Assembly: GCF_003573695.1 (NCBI RefSeq)
Contig: NC_039361.1
Location: forward strand, 86,446,149-86,510,148
Source: Papaver somniferum
Taxonomy: Eukaryota > Streptophyta > Magnoliopsida > Ranunculales > Papaveraceae
Direction: 5' to 3'
Length of the DNA stretch: 64,000 nucleotides
In this document: in pieces, positions 22,201 through 33,209 of the stretch
Numbering within the stretch: position 1 is the stretch's first letter
Layout of the letters: every line of letters begins with the position of its first letter
The notes under the pieces: generated by a model
The model's database searches: none
Seen by the model: only the letters and a program-made list of their open reading frames with translations
Told to the model about the DNA's origin: nothing
Program-made: the position numbers and the translations under genes

Positions 22201-22758
22201 CATCTAACATGGAGCATTACAAAATAAATATATAGTGGATGCTCACACACTTGCACTCCTTTTACACAGCCATCTTCGCATCTTCTTGTTTATGTTTTAA
22301 CATTTTCTATCGCTTTGTAATCCCCACTATTAGCGTCATAAGACTAGATATGATGATAAGGTAATTTCATATATGTAAATGCTATCTTTATTATCTATCT
22401 TTTGATGGCCTATAAATTGAGGTTTATTCTTTTTGTGATGAACGCCAATTTTTAGTAATCATAAATTATATATTCTTATCTACGTAAATATTCATGCATT
22501 TTTTTTATCTCTTATTATAAATTTATTAGGTCGGTTCCTATGCATGAGGTATATCACTAGACTTTTCATATATACACCCATATTATGGGCATACCTAAAT
22601 GACTTAGCAAGCTGACAAATTTGCTCGTTTTCCATCGAGGTAGAATTTGTAGACTCCGTAATGAGAGGCATAGACTTGTCCGCTCAGTAAATACTTGGTC
22701 GCTCAGTGATATTTATGTTGTTCAACGACTATTTCATCGAACATCCCAAACATAATCC
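22201..22758. other. Intergenic sequence upstream of a transposon-like ORF
   Basis: No gene. The stretch around 22580-22740 could be the upstream region of the broken ORF below. Confidence 0.35.
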
Positions 22759-22769
22759 TCTATAAATAC
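22759..22769 (+). promoter_or_regulatory. Possible TATA box
   Basis: CTCTATAAATAC lies about 110 bp before the ATG at 22872, followed by a C/A-rich leader without upstream ATGs near the start. The position fits a plant core promoter. Confidence 0.35.
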
Positions 22770-22871
22770 TCGATTTCAAGTTCATTTTAACTTACACCTC
22801 ATTTACACTTCTCAATTTATAACTCACATCTCTCCAAATTATAAAATGAAACTCTTTTAATTTTCTATAAT

Positions 22872-23170
22872 ATGGATTCATAATCTCAATCTCATAAGAA
22901 GATCAGAGTTTGGGGCGGAAAATTTAACGTAGTCGAAGTTGCATGCATCTGCAAAAATTATGTTTTTTTTTTTTTTGCACAAGACAATATTAATGGTGCA
23001 CAACAACAAGGTAATACCATGTGGGAAAACATATTTTAGAAATAACATCAATAATCATGATTCTAGAGGAGAGGGTACAAAGTAAAACCACCAACTTTTT
23101 TGTTCTGCAACTTATATGGACAAAACCTAATGCAGTCACAAGTAGATCAAAGCAAAGACCCTTAGAAAAG
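22872..23170 (+). pseudogene. Broken ORF resembling plant transposon-derived trihelix/'GST T3-like' proteins
   Basis: The frame opens ATGGATTCA followed at once by a stop, then reads KKIRVWGGKFNVVEVACICK. After a frame change it reads AQDNINGAQQQGNTMWENIF. This order (a GGxF-V-E-C start, a D-I-x-G-x-Q block, then a W-E-I block) is what I know from plant proteins often labelled 'glutathione S-transferase T3-like' or NAM-associated, which are linked to PIF/Harbinger-type transposons. At least two stops and two frameshifts are present, and the C-terminal part is not recognisable. A host-gene relic is possible. Identification is by memory of the pattern only. Confidence 0.33.
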
Positions 23171-23439
23171 ATTGTATATAGAGTTTTTCTCTTTTTCTTC
23201 TAGAATCAATATGTATACACTAAAATTCCGTGAACCTGATTAGGTGGAAGAATCCTTCGACGATGTCAAAAATTAATATCCAAGATCAATCTAGTCGTTT
23301 TCGAATTAAGAGGATCCGAATTCTATCAAGTATGAAACTTGTAAGCTATATTTCAAGATGAAGATTCAACAAAAACAAGTCTTATTTTTGATCTCACTTA
23401 ATAAAGACTTAAACTTTAGATTGATTGTGTACTACTTGT
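23171..23439. other. Intergenic sequence, no feature identified
   Basis: No credible frame or named repeat. It may include more of the reversed LTR fragment that follows. Confidence 0.35.
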
Positions 23440-23650
23440 GTTACTCCTATTATAAAGATAAAATAATATAATGCAGAAAAGGAAAAAACAAGACACTATA
23501 AGTTTTGTTAACGAGGAAAACTGCACCTGCAAAAAAAAAACTGGGACCTTGTCTAGCTTTGAAGACCGCATTATATTAAACCGCTACAGATACTAAGCTA
23601 CTGTTGATGGTGGTTTTCAGTTCAGGGCTAAAATCGTGAAACCCTGTATT
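23440..23650 (-). repeat. Reversed fragment of a family A/B-like LTR
   Basis: On the minus strand this contains TAGCGGTTTAATATAA, then a degenerate GACAAGGTCCCAG, a T run, CTGCA.GTGCAG and TTTTCCTCGTTAACAAAACT. This is the same order as in the family A LTRs (for example 2270-2350). It is much more diverged than any other copy in the window. Confidence 0.6.
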
Positions 23651-23748
23651 TAATGCGATGTCATCCTGCAAAGGAACAAAAGCCATTTGAAAGTAATGAG
23701 TGCATAAACCTCTTCGCTCACAGATGTATTGAGCAATTCAATATATTC

Positions 23749-23749
<1 letters not shown>

Positions 23750-23789
<40 letters not shown>
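23750..23789. repeat. TA dinucleotide microsatellite
   Basis: About 20 uninterrupted TA units. The minus-strand frame with a run of I-Y residues across it is an artefact. Confidence 0.95.
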
Positions 23790-23792
<3 letters not shown>

Positions 23793-23999
23793 CACTCAGA
23801 ATGGTGCATATGGCAGCAATCCCAAATATTCTATGAATTTTATCTTTTACCAACACTATTCACTAATGCATTGCTCGCCTAGTATTTTCCTATGCTATGT
23901 TCCCCAGCTGAACTCTCAATATTGGCGTGACATGACGATTAGTGTTCACTCGCAGCGAAGTAGCACGAACCTCCCGAAGTGTCAGTATTGAAACCTGCA

Positions 24000-26033
24000 T
24001 CAAAACGCTCACGTGAGCTACACCACTCTCTAGTAAAGAGATTTCTGTGTCAACGTGCTCTTAATTAAAAGTTAGCACGATTGACACAATTCCTTAAAGA
24101 AAACCTAGACTGTTTATGTCAGTCATAAAAGCAATCACGACCATATGATTTGGCCAGTCGATTCAACAAGCTTAGCCTCTTCCTAACGGAATTAGGCAAT
24201 ATCCATGGTGTCCACCGACGGTCCCACTATTACCTCAGCCGATCGGGATACTTTTAGTTCACCCGCATCATCCCTGGTCGTTAGCCAGAAGTCAGGGTGA
24301 TCGCGCTTTTGAAAAAAGAGATCAACGAGCTAAGACCGACCATATCGGTCTCAAACTCATCACATATATCAAACTTATCCAGCCTAGTTGGATGGATCAT
24401 ATGTTATTTCGAACGACCAATGATGTGCAGATATGCTCACCAGCAACTCGCCTCCATTTCTGTACGGTCGAACTACTTATGATATGCTAGTTGCCACCAA
24501 AAACCTTAGCCCAAAGACATGCCATCCGCGAGAACGAAAGGAATCTTAATCGAATTAGGCTGCCTAAGTCGGTCTTAAATAAATCGTGGCCGACCAACTT
24601 CGCTGGCCGAATTGACCGGCCTAGATTAAATCTCATTCAACGGGTAGGGTGCAAATACGTTCACCGGTGGCTCGGCTATTGTGCTGACCAATCGAGTATT
24701 CTCTAGCACGTTGCGAATGCCCAAAATCGTTGGCCCAAAGTAGGTTGGGCACACGACTTTAAAACCCTAAAATTGAATCAACGACAGTATACAACTGCCG
24801 CAAATTATCTCCGCCGTCCAACTTCTCCAGACGAGTCGACATGCCTAGATTTGATTTCAGGTGACCAACAAGATGTCGTTGTGATCACCATCCACTCCTC
24901 TTTCATAAGAAACGATCGGCCAGGCAACAACTAGCCCATAAGGATCCCAAACGATCGCCCAAAGGTAACTATTTGCGCTGCTTGCATGTAATTCAACGGC
25001 AGCCATTAACTATCGCAAAACGTCTCAGCCACTCAACTTGACTATCCGATTTAAGCGGTCCAGATTTAACTTGGATCGACCGATAGGATGTTAGAATGGC
25101 TACTAGCTGCCACTCTCTCATAGGGACCGACCGACCAACTCCTGGGATGCGCGCGTGGCTCCTACCAACTCCCTGTAAAATGGCTGGTCATGCTCCTTTT
25201 AAGGCATTAAGATCCACGACTAACTCAGACGAGCTCTGAAACAACGATGCTTCATGAACATCGATCATTTTCAGCTGCTTGTTTAAAAGCGATGCTTTAC
25301 ATGCATCGACTACGAAACGATGTTTTATATATATTGATTCCACAAATAATTTTGTTATTTGACCTAAAAGCACTATGTGCTACTTTAAGCGGCAATTCAC
25401 ACGACTTGGCCCACTTACTCGAGACATCAAACATGTCACAAACTAGGGGATGCTTATTGGGGTATTGGTTTGGTGGTTTACGGCGTGCAGCGTGCAACGC
25501 GCCCATTACGAGAAAGTGTCAGGAAAGGACGGACGGTTAACAACAATGAGAGTAGTGGGTGAAAGGGTGACCAGTCTTCCCTCATAATGGAAACGTGATG
25601 ATCACCACCTTTTGCACAACCCCACTTCTACACTACATAACCGCCTCCACTTCCTACGAGATCAGGGTGCCCTCGAACATGACTTGTATAACTAGGATTT
25701 CAACCTATGTCAATAGCGGAGAGGTGTTATCAACACAAGTAGCCAGAAACCATATTCTGATACAAGTCATAAAACATATACACCTTCATAATTCAACATT
25801 CTGATCTCAAACACCTTCTTCGCTTCCCTCCGTAAGATCAACCCTTCTCCTTCACTTTGTGACCGAATTGAATCTGGAATGACCATTTCTTGGTTTAGGC
25901 CAGAATCTTACAGATTGATCTCTCGAATCTCAAAGTACTCATGTGTAGTACATTTGTTTAGGGTTTGAATTCGTTTCTCATCAACACACCCAAATTTACC
26001 AAAAACAGCAGAATCAGTTTTTACCCCAAAACA
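24000..26033 (+). repeat. Probable left LTR/leader of gypsy element D
   Basis: This region ends ...AAAACA two bases before a gypsy primer site. It is less AT-rich than its surroundings and full of GACCGACC/GATCGGCC-like words. A leader-like tract (CTTCTTCGCTTCCCTCC, TTAGGGTTTGAATTCG) precedes the end. No right partner is in the window and I could not place the left TG edge. Short ORFs on both strands here have no family. Confidence 0.5.
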
Positions 26034-26035
26034 AC

Positions 26036-26052
26036 TGGCGACCACAGTGGGA
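26036..26052 (+). other. Primer binding site of element D
   Basis: TGGCGACCACAGTGGGA resembles the TGGCGCCCACCGTGGGG site widely seen in Tat-type plant gypsy elements. It lies just after the presumed LTR end and 60 bp before gag. Confidence 0.6.
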
Positions 26053-26112
26053 GATTAATCTCTCGGTTGCAAGATCAATTTTCATTTTCATTTCAATTTT
26101 CTCAAATTCAAG

Positions 26113-27205
26113 GTGGTAGATCTTAGTTATGGGTCAGTTACCATCCTTGATGCTACGGGCGATGATAGCACTCCTGGTGCCAATATCCCTGTCGTTAACA
26201 CCAATGTACCGCCTGCCAGAACAGTCAACACATCACATGGTGTTACATCCTCTAGCACCAACACCGGTAACTCTAGAAGCATCCCCTTTAGCATGACACC
26301 TCATATTACCAGATCCAGAAACGCTGCTACTCCTAATATTTCTTCGAGCATGACACCTCCAATCGTCACCAGGGCTGCCACCATTTATTCATCGGGACGA
26401 GAGATTGGAGGAGTCAGAGGAAGCCAACCCCCTATTACCATTGTTGATTTGATGGAAAGACAAGAAGTTATCGCTTAGGATCAGACGGACATGGCTACAA
26501 CTCAGAAAGAAGTACTCACTTTCCTGAAGATGCTAACGGAGCGACTACCACAATAGCCGCGTCAACCCATGGATCCAATAAGGAGTACTTTCAACATTCC
26601 TGGTGAAATAACTTCAACAGGGTGTGCCTTCATAGATGAGGAAGTTCGTGTTGCTCCTGAGCGCTCAAGGGAAAGGAATCAGTCGTCCGACTTCATCACG
26701 CGTGAGGATCTGGAGCGTCTCCTTCAAAATCGAGGCAAAGAAAACTCGGTGGACATGCACAAGCATCAACCTCCACATCCTCCTGGTGTGCAAAGATTTC
26801 CTCTCTCAAGAGGATACTCCTCTCCTCAGTTTTCCCTCTATGAGGGTACTGGTAACGCTCATGAACACATCTCTCATTTTCTGGAATCCTTGGGGGAATA
26901 CGAATACAATCATTTCCTCCGCCTGAAAGAGTTTTTAATGTTACTTACCGTAGGAGCGTATACCTGGTACAACAACATCGCACCAAATAACATACCCAAA
27001 TGGTGTGAGATGATCACCGCTTTCTACAAGAAATATTTCTTCGTGTCTGAACAAATCACTTTCTCAGACTTAGGAAAAATGTTTCAACGAAACAACAAGC
27101 ATCCAAACGATTATGTCAAGAGATTCAGAATTCAAGCATTGGATTTTCACGACCCAAATGTGACCGAACAATAGTTGGTAGAATCATAACGGTATGGTTC
27201 CCATA
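26113..27205 (+). pseudogene. gag: Gypsy gag, N-terminal part (element D)
   Basis: One reading frame covers this region. An S/T/P-rich N-terminus (26113-26478) is followed by a stop at 26476. The ATG at 26569 lies downstream in the same frame, after a further stop close to 26555. From about residue 88 of the downstream part it matches the Retrotrans_gag capsid family: YEGTGNAHEHISHFLESL, then LTVGAYTWYNN, KWCEMITAFYKKYF and DYVKRFRIQALD. This protein packages element RNA into virus-like particles. Stops at 27172 and just beyond interrupt it before element A2 enters at 27206. The rest of gag resumes at 35549, beyond A2. Confidence 0.82.
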
Positions 27206-29574
27206 TGTTAGAGCATTGCTCGGTCGAACTCGCATGCGTTGCTATCTCAAGCATGTTTGTCAATGTTAGTGATCAAAACTATAAGTCTTAATTTCTAGTC
27301 TATTATAGCTAAGTATTGGACTAGGATAGAAAGTGTAGTTGAGCTCAAGGACTTCATGGCGATTCATCATACAAGAAGAAGAACTACTCAAGGAACCGAT
27401 GGAACTTCTCGACAAAAAGGTATGTGAAGATTTGAACTTATCTATCACTCAAAAGTCTATCTACTCTATCTCCTACTCTTTGAGACAAGAAGTAGTATGC
27501 TATATATATAGACTTTGATTATACATATTTGGTATTTCGATCCGAGTATACCTCGCCTATCTATATCTCGAAATATGCGTTCGTAAGCTTTTAGTTTTGA
27601 TCAAGTTTATCTTTACCTAGTGACGAAATTCATGATATGTTTCAATCAATTTGAAAATTTCTTTGACGAGAAATGGTGTAACAACTGTATAACGTCCTCT
27701 AAGAATGTTTTAATGATTGAAATGAGAGTTTAGATTACAAAACCAATGGTGGACATAAGCATTGTTGTGGAAACACATTTATGTATAAGTCTTATTCCTT
27801 GAACCAAAGTTTGCGAACTTTGTTGATCAAGAGAACCGGAAGAATGGTGTGAGCCAAGTCCACGAACCCATTACGCGAACTGGCGAAGTTCTCATACCCG
27901 AGAAGTTCTGTTGGAGTTTGTAAACTCTGCCCGGTAACTTAAGTCCGCGAACCTAGTCTTGAAACTTGAGAAGGTTATATATCTGAAGATGATTTCTGAA
28001 CTTAAACTTAAAAAGACTAAGGAATGCAGTTTGCAAACCGTGGCTATAAAAGTTCATGAACCGATTCAAGTGAATCAAATCATCTTTACTTCAATTGTGT
28101 CTTGTGTAGTACATGTGATTTCCTTGCAATTGAATAACTCTCTAACTAGTTCATTTGAAATAGTTATGGTGAAGAAGAACATGGTTGATATGGAATGCTC
28201 ATATGGCTAACCTTTTGGTTAACTATTGTTGAACCAACAAGTGCATACGTTTGGGTACGGTTAACAAACCTAGAAGCGTGCATTGTCAAGTGTGTGTAAC
28301 AAGCTAAGTTTTCGATCTAACGGTTGAGAAATATTAGCTTGAATCTAAATCAGGTTTTCATCTAACGGTGGATATTGATTTCTTTGTTACCAAGGTAACT
28401 TAATTGTAAACCCTGATTTGAAAGACTATATAAGGGGAACTCTAGATTCTGTGCAAAAATAATCCCCACACCTCACGTGTGATACTAGTTTTCATGCTAG
28501 AGTCGGTTCTCCTTTAACCTTTGGTTTTCTTCTTATAAAACCAGGTTAACGACTTAAAGACTTCATTGGGATTGTGAAGCCAGACCGATACTACTTTTAT
28601 CGTAGTTGTGTGGTCTGATCTTGCATCTTCTATCGTACGAGTACAATCAGATTGATTGGCTTGAGATTGATATCTCTGATAGGCAAGATATAAAAAGTAA
28701 TCACAAACATCTTCGTCTCATTGTTTGTGATTCCGCAACATCTTGTTTCGCTACCATACGATTAAGATTGTTTTGAGGTGATTGATAACTCTAGGTTGTT
28801 CTTCGGGAATATAAGACCGGATTATCAATTGGTTCCTATTCACCTTGATTATTATCAAAATACAGAACAAAACCTTTTAGGTTTTATTTGTGGGAGATAG
28901 GTTGATCCTTTGATAGACTTGTCTGTGTGATACAAATTTGTTTATTGTCAAGTCTTCGACTTTGGGTCGTAGCAACTCTTGGTTATTGGTGAGATCATAT
29001 ATGGGAATCAAATGCGCAGTATCCTGCTAGGATCAAAGGCGTAGGGAGTACAACTGTACCTTGGATCATTGGGAGACTGATTGGGGTTCAACTACAGTCC
29101 AGTCCGAAGTTAGCTTGGAGTAGGATAGTGTATGTAGCGGCTTAATACAATGTATTTTCATTCTGGACTAGGTCCCGGGGTTTTTCTGCATTTGCGGTTT
29201 CCTCGCTAACAAAATTTTTGGTGTCTGTGTTATTTCTATTTCCGTATTATATTTGTTTATATAATTGAAATAATACAGGTTGTGCGTTTGAATCAATCAA
29301 TTGGAAATCCTACCTTTGGTTGTTGATTGATATTGATTGATCCTTGGATATTGGTCTTTGGTTATCCAAGTTATTCCTTGTGTTTGATTAAAGACTCGCT
29401 GATTTCTATTAGCTCGAGTAAATCAAAACAAGAGAGAGATATTAACTCCTTGAGATACTTTTACCTAGATTGAGTCTGACTGTCTAGTTGATTCTCTAGA
29501 AAGTATTTTGGAGTTAGTCCATACAAATTGCTAAGCGAAATATTGGGTGGTGTTGTAAGACCCCTGCCTTTTCA
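27206..29574 (+). repeat. Left LTR of A2
   Basis: 2,369 bp, starting TGTTAGAGCA. The end reads CCCCTGCCTTTTCA, one base different from the usual terminus. TATA box CTATATAAGG is at 28426-28435. GTTACCAAGGTAAC, a perfect palindrome, lies about 40 bp upstream of it. The longer inverted repeat is damaged here by a deletion (near 28138-28165). Confidence 0.9.
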
Positions 29575-29576
29575 AT

Positions 29577-29587
29577 TGGTATCAGAG
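29577..29587 (+). other. Primer binding site of A2
   Basis: TGGTATCAGAG two bases after the LTR end. Confidence 0.85.
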
Positions 29588-29640
29588 AAGGCAAACACGT
29601 TTAAGACCTTACAAGTCTGTGTTTGTAGTGATCTGACTCT

Positions 29641-30204
29641 ATGGACAGATGTGCTATCTCAATAAATACACCACCAGATCCAGGGATTCTAGAATATTCT
29701 TCTATAATTAAATCCGTAGAAGAAATCCTGTCCAGACCTTCACCAGGTTTAAAATCCCTTGAAGTCTTTTCTGAAATTGAAAAGAAACTTGAAAGCTTGT
29801 CTTCTGATGTTGATATTTTTCTCCAGAATGAGAAAGAATCTCTTGCGAGGCTAAACCAAGCTATGACAAATAATATGTTTGTAGAGGTTGACATTGATTC
29901 AATTATCAATAAGAACTGTACGTCTTATCTGGGATGTTCTAACTTCCAAGTCTTGGTTCAAGAGGAGTCTAAATCTCAGTCACATGAATACCTTGTTATA
30001 CATAAATTTTGTCTTTGCCCAATTCCTGATATGTATTTTCAAGATGGTTTCAGACAAAACTATTTTCAAGAACAATTTCTGATAAGATGGAAAAAGATAA
30101 ATCAGATCTTCAAAAATTCCTTAATTCTGATAATGCTCTTTGATAGTTTTATGTCAATTGTGTTCTGGGATGGTCTCATTTTTTCAAGATGTAAGAGCTG
30201 TTAG
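29641..30204 (+). CDS. Gag-position ORF of A2
   Basis: 187 codons from an ATG 67 bp after the LTR. The ATG occurs where the tandem units carry TTG in the same context, which supports the start. The N-terminal 100 residues are charged and look helical (EVFSEIEKKLESLSSDVDIF). The C-terminal third is hydrophobic and cysteine-containing (HKFCLCPIPDMYF), with no clear CX2CX4HX4C knuckle before the stop. It is probably a diverged or truncated gag. The later frame switch into non-coding sequence suggests that the 3' half has been lost. No family is confirmed. Confidence 0.45.
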   Translation: MDRCAISINTPPDPGILEYSSIIKSVEEILSRPSPGLKSLEVFSEIEKKLESLSSDVDIFLQNEKESLARLNQAMTNNMFVEVDIDSIINKNCTSYLGCSNFQVLVQEESKSQSHEYLVIHKFCLCPIPDMYFQDGFRQNYFQEQFLIRWKKINQIFKNSLILIMLFDSFMSIVFWDGLIFSRCKSC

Positions 30205-30643
30205 AAAGAAGCCCTCTCATGGTGTTATGATGTGCAAACACTGTTAGACTCATGGTCCTCCATGTACCAAACATGTCCTTAGTTGACACACGAGCGGTTC
30301 ACATACAAATTCAGGAACCGTCTCATGAATGTGTCTCGTACTCGAACGTGTCAAATTGTTTGTTTAACATCTAAAAGAAGTTTTTTTTCTCTTCGTTCTC
30401 TTCACCTTCTTCTTCAGTTCGAGAACTCAAAGAGAAGAACCAACAGTTCGCATACTTCTACCTCCTTTGTCGATTTCTTCTCCAATCCTCTTTCTAAGAA
30501 GATTGTATCATTGGAATCTGAAGAAGACACTGCTTCTTGGGTTAAAAACGGTTTGCTCTTCTAAATCCGTGTTTGTAATTCACCATTAACGCCAGTTCAC
30601 AAGCCAAGTAAGTTTTCGATTTCGTTTTTGTATTTTTGCAATC
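30205..30643 (+). other. Spacer between the two ORFs of A2
   Basis: Where an autonomous element would have about 4 kb of pol there are only about 440 bp. The 93-codon frame 30283-30564 is serine-rich and unrecognised. CGTGTTTGTAATTCACC near 30570 leads into the second ORF. No pol motif is seen. Confidence 0.5.
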
Positions 30644-31643
30644 ATGAGTAGAAGAAGAACTATGCATGTAGGGAGTTCAAGCCAACAAGCTAGAAATGAA
30701 CCTTTCCTTGACCCTAGTATCGGTGTTGGGTTCATCAACCCTGCCGCTCGCGAACTGTACCTAGTGCTCAAAAACAAAGCACCTGTCTGTGAAAGGTACT
30801 ATGATGCATCCAAACTAGATGTTCCAAGTTTGGTCGGATTTTTTAATAAGCATAATTGGGGAATAATTCATAAACCTTTAGGGAGTGTTCGTATTGATAT
30901 GGTAGCTCAATTTTATGCTAATATTCATGATGAAGACATTGCTCACTGTTCTTTCAAAACCATTGTTGGAGGCACTATTTTTACTGTGAATCGTTCTGTC
31001 ATCTCCAACCTACTTAGTGTGCCTCTAGGTGGTGATAGATTCCCCCTCCCGAGTTTGGTAGACTTTCCTTAAGAGTGTTATCAAACAGGTTGTTTGATAA
31101 AGACCTCTCTCGGAATGATGGTAAGGTTATGTAAGAGGAGCAGGATTGTTTCTCCAAGTTGCAGCTAAACTTATTGTGGAAAATATGATGCCCAGTACTT
31201 GCGACAGCAACTCTTGGACCAGGGGACTTACTGAGTTCATCTACTACATTGTTGAAGAGAGAAATATTGACTTCTGTGGAATTATCATTGATCAAATGAT
31301 GAGTGTCAGACACAACACATGAAAGAAACCAGGTTTTCCTTGTCTCATTTCAAGAATTTGTGCTAACTCTAATATTCCTGTGTTTGGCTCTAATCTTGGA
31401 GGACCAACTGTGATGACTATGTCAAGCATTGAGAAGATGAGGCCCTCTACAGTCAGGGTAGACTCAAGAGCTCCTAGGACTCCAGCTGCTGAATAACTGT
31501 CACGCCTTCAAGCAGAACTTGCTGAACAACGAGAAGAAAATGCAGTTCTCAGAGAGCAAGTAAATTTTGCAGGAAATGCTGTTCCAGAGTTGCTAGAGAA
31601 GTTTTATGAAATTGAAAGAGATCAATATGGATGGAATGACTGA
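30644..31643 (+). pseudogene. Second ORF of A2, 'putative plant transposon protein'-like
   Basis: Starts with ATG (MSRRRTMHVGSSSQ) and stays open for 142 codons to 31072, then continues in another frame from about 31185 to a TGA at 31641 with two in-frame stops (about 31320 and 31494). It reads VCERYYDASKL, then DMVAQFYANIHDEDI, VGGTIFTVNRSVISNLLSVP, and later IDFCGIIIDQMM and PGFPCLISRICANSNIPVFG. This order matches my knowledge of the Pfam 'Putative plant transposon protein' domain (PF20167): FYAN block, IxxxLxxP block, IDxGxII block, FPxLIxxLC block. The tail is a leucine-zipper-like coil (LQAELAEQREENAVLREQ). It occupies the env-like position of SIRE elements. Its biochemical function is unknown. 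Confidence 0.62.
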
Positions 31644-33209
31644 TATCTGTTATCTATATCTTTCTTTGGTATTATCTGTTTAAACTTATCTTTGTTGGAT
31701 TTAAAGTTTATGACTCTGTGGTGTAATAAGTTTTTATGACACAATGGTTTGGATGATTATGTTTTTAACTCAAATGTTATCTGCATTAAATCCACAAGAA
31801 GTACAGATTACCTTGTCAAAAAGTAAAGTCGTTTGTTGTCGATATTCACGTATTGATACAAGAATGAATGGACTTTTGACAAATACAAAATTTAATCCTA
31901 TATTGTCAAATATTTGATGGAAGATAGGTTAAAATCTTTTGTTTTCAAGGATTATGTCTATTAATATCGTTATGCAAATATGGTGGAAAATAGAGTGAAT
32001 CCTTGTGTATTCCGCAGTATTGATCATCCCCGATCCATATTTTATGTGTTACTGTGAGGCTCCGCAATGTATGTTATGTTGAGCACTATACAACCAAGTT
32101 GATTTTTTTAGCTTAGTTGTTGTTCCGTGAGATATGTTATGTCGAGCATATTGAACTAAATTAATCATCTTGTTTGGCTATTTAGTTATTGCTCCGTAAG
32201 TTTTCTTATGTCGAACAAAACAAATGACAATTAAATTGATTAGTTTTGTGATTAGTTTGGTTGTGTATTCCAATTAGATTAATTATGGGTTCACTTGTAA
32301 TTAATCTAGTTGAGTATTTTCGTGTCTCCGTAAGTTCTCTTATGTTGAGCATAATCAATTGAATTGATCACTTTTTTTGTGGATAATTTGATTGTGTATT
32401 CCGATTAAATTAGTCATGGGTTTACTTGTGATTAATTTGATTGAGTTTTTTGGATATAGAAAATCATTCTTATGGTTTGTGGTGTCCAATAAAAAATCCT
32501 TCTTTTCTTTCGAAATTAAGGTCGCTCTTGTTGTTTTTTCGGGAATGACATCTAACGTGGGAGAGTTATTTTGACTTGTGCTTAATGGTCATATCTTGAG
32601 GGGTGTGCGGCTGTGGAATTTTAGAGGGGTTATCTTGTATCTTTAAACTCCTTGATGAATTCATTTAGCTTCGGCTTTATGATTGCATCTAAATTAGTTG
32701 GTATGTATTTATTTCCTTTTGTCATGAAATGTCTCTCTCGGAAATTTCTTTATGATCATGTTCTTGTACCTTTGCCAATTTTATTGACAAAAAGGGGGAG
32801 AATTGATATGTAGTTCACACTACAAATACATATGGTTTTCGGATCATTGTGTAAGGGGGAGTGGTTTCCATGTGACATGGAGTATTGACTAAGGGGGAGT
32901 GATACATATCACCATAGTATTATTGTTGAAGTTGTGATACAATTGAACTTTGACGCAGTGTAATAATACTATGACACTGTATAACAATGATCGAGACCGA
33001 AGCTTTCTCATTGTTATAGCTACGGATCTTCAACAGCAGTGATGCTAAACTTACAACCTTTGGTATCATTGGAGTACTTGGAAGTGACGAAGATTTCGAG
33101 GAATGTTGAAGATTAGACATGTGGAATAGGAGCTACTAAAGTTTCTTTATCTTTTTTGTATTCCATATGTATTGATAGTTTTTTCACTAAAATTGTCAAA
33201 GGTGGAGAT
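31644..33209 (+). other. 3' untranslated internal region of A2
   Basis: 1.57 kb with no credible coding sequence. It contains the four-copy CTCCG repeat array (32060-32445) and polypurine motifs at 32788-32800, 32863-32871 and 32891-32899. The terminal tract next to the LTR is altered to AAAGGTGGAGA (33198-33208). Confidence 0.6.
32060..32445 (+). repeat. Imperfect tandem repeat array in A2 3' region
   Basis: Copies start at 32060, 32124, 32192 and 32326. Each begins (C)TCCGTAAG-like and contains TCTTATGTTGAGCA, followed by AT-rich ATTGATCA/TTAATTTG sequence. The tandem A1 units have a single copy (5271, 10999). Confidence 0.65.

Noticed and set aside
23650..23856. Minus-strand ORF with an alternating Y-I tract
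   Set aside because: It is a translation of the TA microsatellite.
25188..25804. Overlapping ORFs on both strands in the putative D LTR
   Set aside because: No recognisable domain, mutual overlap, and a location within an LTR.
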